A stretch of 7,259 nucleotides of DNA from Acidimicrobiales bacterium (GTDB taxonomy: Bacteria; Actinomycetota; Acidimicrobiia; Acidimicrobiales; Palsa-688): contig JASHVH010000084.1 in NCBI GenBank assembly GCA_030039575.1, positions 1 to 7,259 on the forward strand. Direction: 5' to 3'. Made by a program: the position numbers and the translations under genes. This document shows, piece by piece, positions 6,194 through 7,259 of this stretch (its first letter is position 1; each line of letters opens with the position of its first letter). The notes beneath the pieces are model-generated. The model was given only the letters and a program-made list of their open reading frames with translations, searched no databases and had not been told where the DNA came from.

Positions 6194-6231
6194 GGCGGCA
6201 ACCGCCCCTGCCCGCTCGGCGACGGAGCAGG
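6194..6231 (+). terminator. Strong hairpins after the precursor gene (attenuator or mRNA stabiliser)
   Basis: Directly after the stop codon, GGCGG (6194-6198) pairs with CCGCC (6202-6206) over a three-base loop. Next, CCTGCCCG (6207-6214) pairs with CGG (6223-6225) and GCAGG (6227-6231), with one bulged A and an eight-base loop. There is no T-run. Such a structure between precursor and enzyme genes is familiar in lasso clusters, where it is thought to keep precursor mRNA more abundant than enzyme mRNA. The pairing is seen; the effect is inferred. Confidence 0.5.
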
Positions 6232-6306
6232 TAGGGGTGGTCCCAGCTCTGTGCTTCGCGCCGAAGACCGTTGGCACCGCAGTTGGCCGGCCGGTGTGAC
6301 GAGGGC

Positions 6307-7259
6307 ATGATTGCGAGTATGACGCCGGCAGTGGCGGACGGTCCCTTTTACAGGATGACGCCGTTCGAGATCGCCTCCGGATGGCTGTTCGGTGAGGTGG
6401 AGCCGGCTCCCGGAGCTGGACGCTCGCCGTCGCCGGCGACAACGGCCGGTCTCAGCCCGGTGCAGGTCCTGGAGTCCATCTTTGCCCCCGCACTGGCCCG
6501 CCCGCCCTGCGTCGTGGCGTTCTCCGGTGGGCGCGACTCGTCCGCTCTGCTGGCTGTCGCCACCCGGCTTGCCGCCCGTGAGGGCTTCGAGCCTCCCGTG
6601 GCCGCCACTCTTCGCTACCCGGGGGAGCACGATGCCCATGAAGAGCAGTGGCAGGAACTCGTGGTGCGCCACCTCGGCACCAGGGACTGGGAGAAGCTCC
6701 CAGCCGGCGGTTCCGCCGACCTGCTGGGCCCGACTGCTGCCTCTGAACTACGGCGCCTGGGGCTGCTATGGCCGCCCGCCCACTACACAGAGGTGCCGTT
6801 GTACGCCCTGGCCGCAGGCGGCACCCTCGTCAACGGCGAGGGAGGCGACGAAGTACTTGGGGCGCACCGGGTGACGCCGCTCGCTCAAGCGCTGGCCGGG
6901 CATGTCCCGAAGAACCGCTCGGAATTGGCCAAGACGGCGCTGATGCTGGCTCCCCGTCCCGTCCGTCAGCGCGTCTTTTTTGCCGACCTCAGGGCGCAGG
7001 TGGCCAAGAGCTGGCTCCGACCCGAGGCGCAGGAGCGTTTCGCCACCATGGCGGCGGCGGACAAGGCCGCTGAACCACTCCGCTGGGGCGCCAGCCTGCA
7101 TCGCCTGCCACGCACGCGGGCCTGGACGCTTGGCTTTCACAACCAGGACCTTCGCGCTGCGGCCGAGGGCATCACGGTCCTGCGACCGCTCCAAGACACG
7201 CGGTTCCTGGCCGCCCTCTCGCGGAGCGCACCCCCCTGGGGCTTCGCCAGCCGCGACGC
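6307..7259 (+). CDS. Lasso cyclase, asparagine-synthetase-like (C), 3' truncated
   Basis: At least 317 residues, open at the right edge. The protein belongs to the asparagine synthetase B C-terminal (AANH) family, which in lasso pathways adenylates the ring Asp/Glu side chain with ATP-Mg and closes the macrolactam with the new N-terminal amine. The ATP pyrophosphatase loop is VAFSGGRDSSALLA (70-83; SGGRDS 73-78). Other conserved parts are TLRYPGE (101-107), EEQWQELVVRHLG (112-124), LLWPP (153-157), VNGEGGDEVLG (175-185) and VLRPLQDTRFLAALS (291-305). Only about 72 residues precede the loop and none looks like the N-terminal glutaminase-like domain of McjC-type cyclases, so this is a short form. 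ATG 6307 is chosen; GAGGG lies only one base before it, so ATG 6319 or a longer TTG start (6283, 6271) remains possible. The frame is closed by TAG at 6232, which leaves no room for a missing domain. Confidence 0.87.
   Translation, partial: MIASMTPAVADGPFYRMTPFEIASGWLFGEVEPAPGAGRSPSPATTAGLSPVQVLESIFAPALARPPCVVAFSGGRDSSALLAVATRLAAREGFEPPVAATLRYPGEHDAHEEQWQELVVRHLGTRDWEKLPAGGSADLLGPTAASELRRLGLLWPPAHYTEVPLYALAAGGTLVNGEGGDEVLGAHRVTPLAQALAGHVPKNRSELAKTALMLAPRPVRQRVFFADLRAQVAKSWLRPEAQERFATMAAADKAAEPLRWGASLHRLPRTRAWTLGFHNQDLRAAAEGITVLRPLQDTRFLAALSRSAPPWGFASRD

Noticed and set aside
5986..6234. 82-codon plus-strand frame across the precursor
   Set aside because: It overlaps the precursor in another frame, has no ribosome binding site, and lacks recognisable features.
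1..7259. CRISPR arrays, tRNA or rRNA genes, insertion sequences
   Set aside because: On reading both strands I saw no regularly spaced repeats, cloverleaf-like segments, transposase-like proteins or terminal inverted repeats.

Overview
The window is GC-rich DNA with GTG starts, a TANNNT-type -10 box exactly one leaderless distance from a start codon, and actinobacterial-style LuxR/NarL regulators. It most likely comes from an actinomycete or a less-studied lineage of Actinomycetota. The genus cannot be named from the sequence.

The main content is most of an undescribed lasso-peptide (RiPP) biosynthetic gene cluster. The key gene is a 51-residue precursor at 6038-6193. Its leader carries the lasso recognition motif (YIPPAI, then G20) and Thr26. 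If Thr26 is at the usual -2 position, the core starts AGSLAGGLD, giving a nine-residue Ala1-Asp9 ring and a C-terminal Ser. Upstream is a PqqD-like recognition protein (B1, 5514-5834). Downstream is an asparagine-synthetase-like lasso cyclase (C, 6307 to the window edge) that seems to lack the usual N-terminal glutaminase-like domain. No B2 leader peptidase is in the window; if present, it lies beyond 7259.

Layout: (1) 1-529, minus strand, 3'-truncated multi-pass membrane protein resembling GT-C glycosyltransferases, possibly outside the cluster. (2) 530-909, non-coding, with one clear inverted repeat. (3) 910-2115, plus strand, PF14907-type nucleotidyltransferase. (4) 2168-4093, minus strand, ABC exporter, convergent with gene 3. 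(5) 4094-4170, short divergent promoter region; both flanking genes look leaderless with GTG starts. (6) 4171-4815 and 4812-5489, two overlapping LuxR-type regulators with degenerate receiver domains. (7) B1. (8) A 203-base gap with a terminator-like structure and a direct repeat. (9) The precursor gene. (10) A 113-base gap with a strong hairpin. (11) The cyclase.

Inferred division of labour: the two orphan regulators control the locus. B1 binds the precursor leader and presents it to a B2 peptidase (not seen) and the cyclase, which activates Asp9 with ATP and joins it to the new N-terminus. The ABC protein exports the product. The nucleotidyltransferase may tailor the peptide or act in self-protection; the C-terminal Ser is a possible target.
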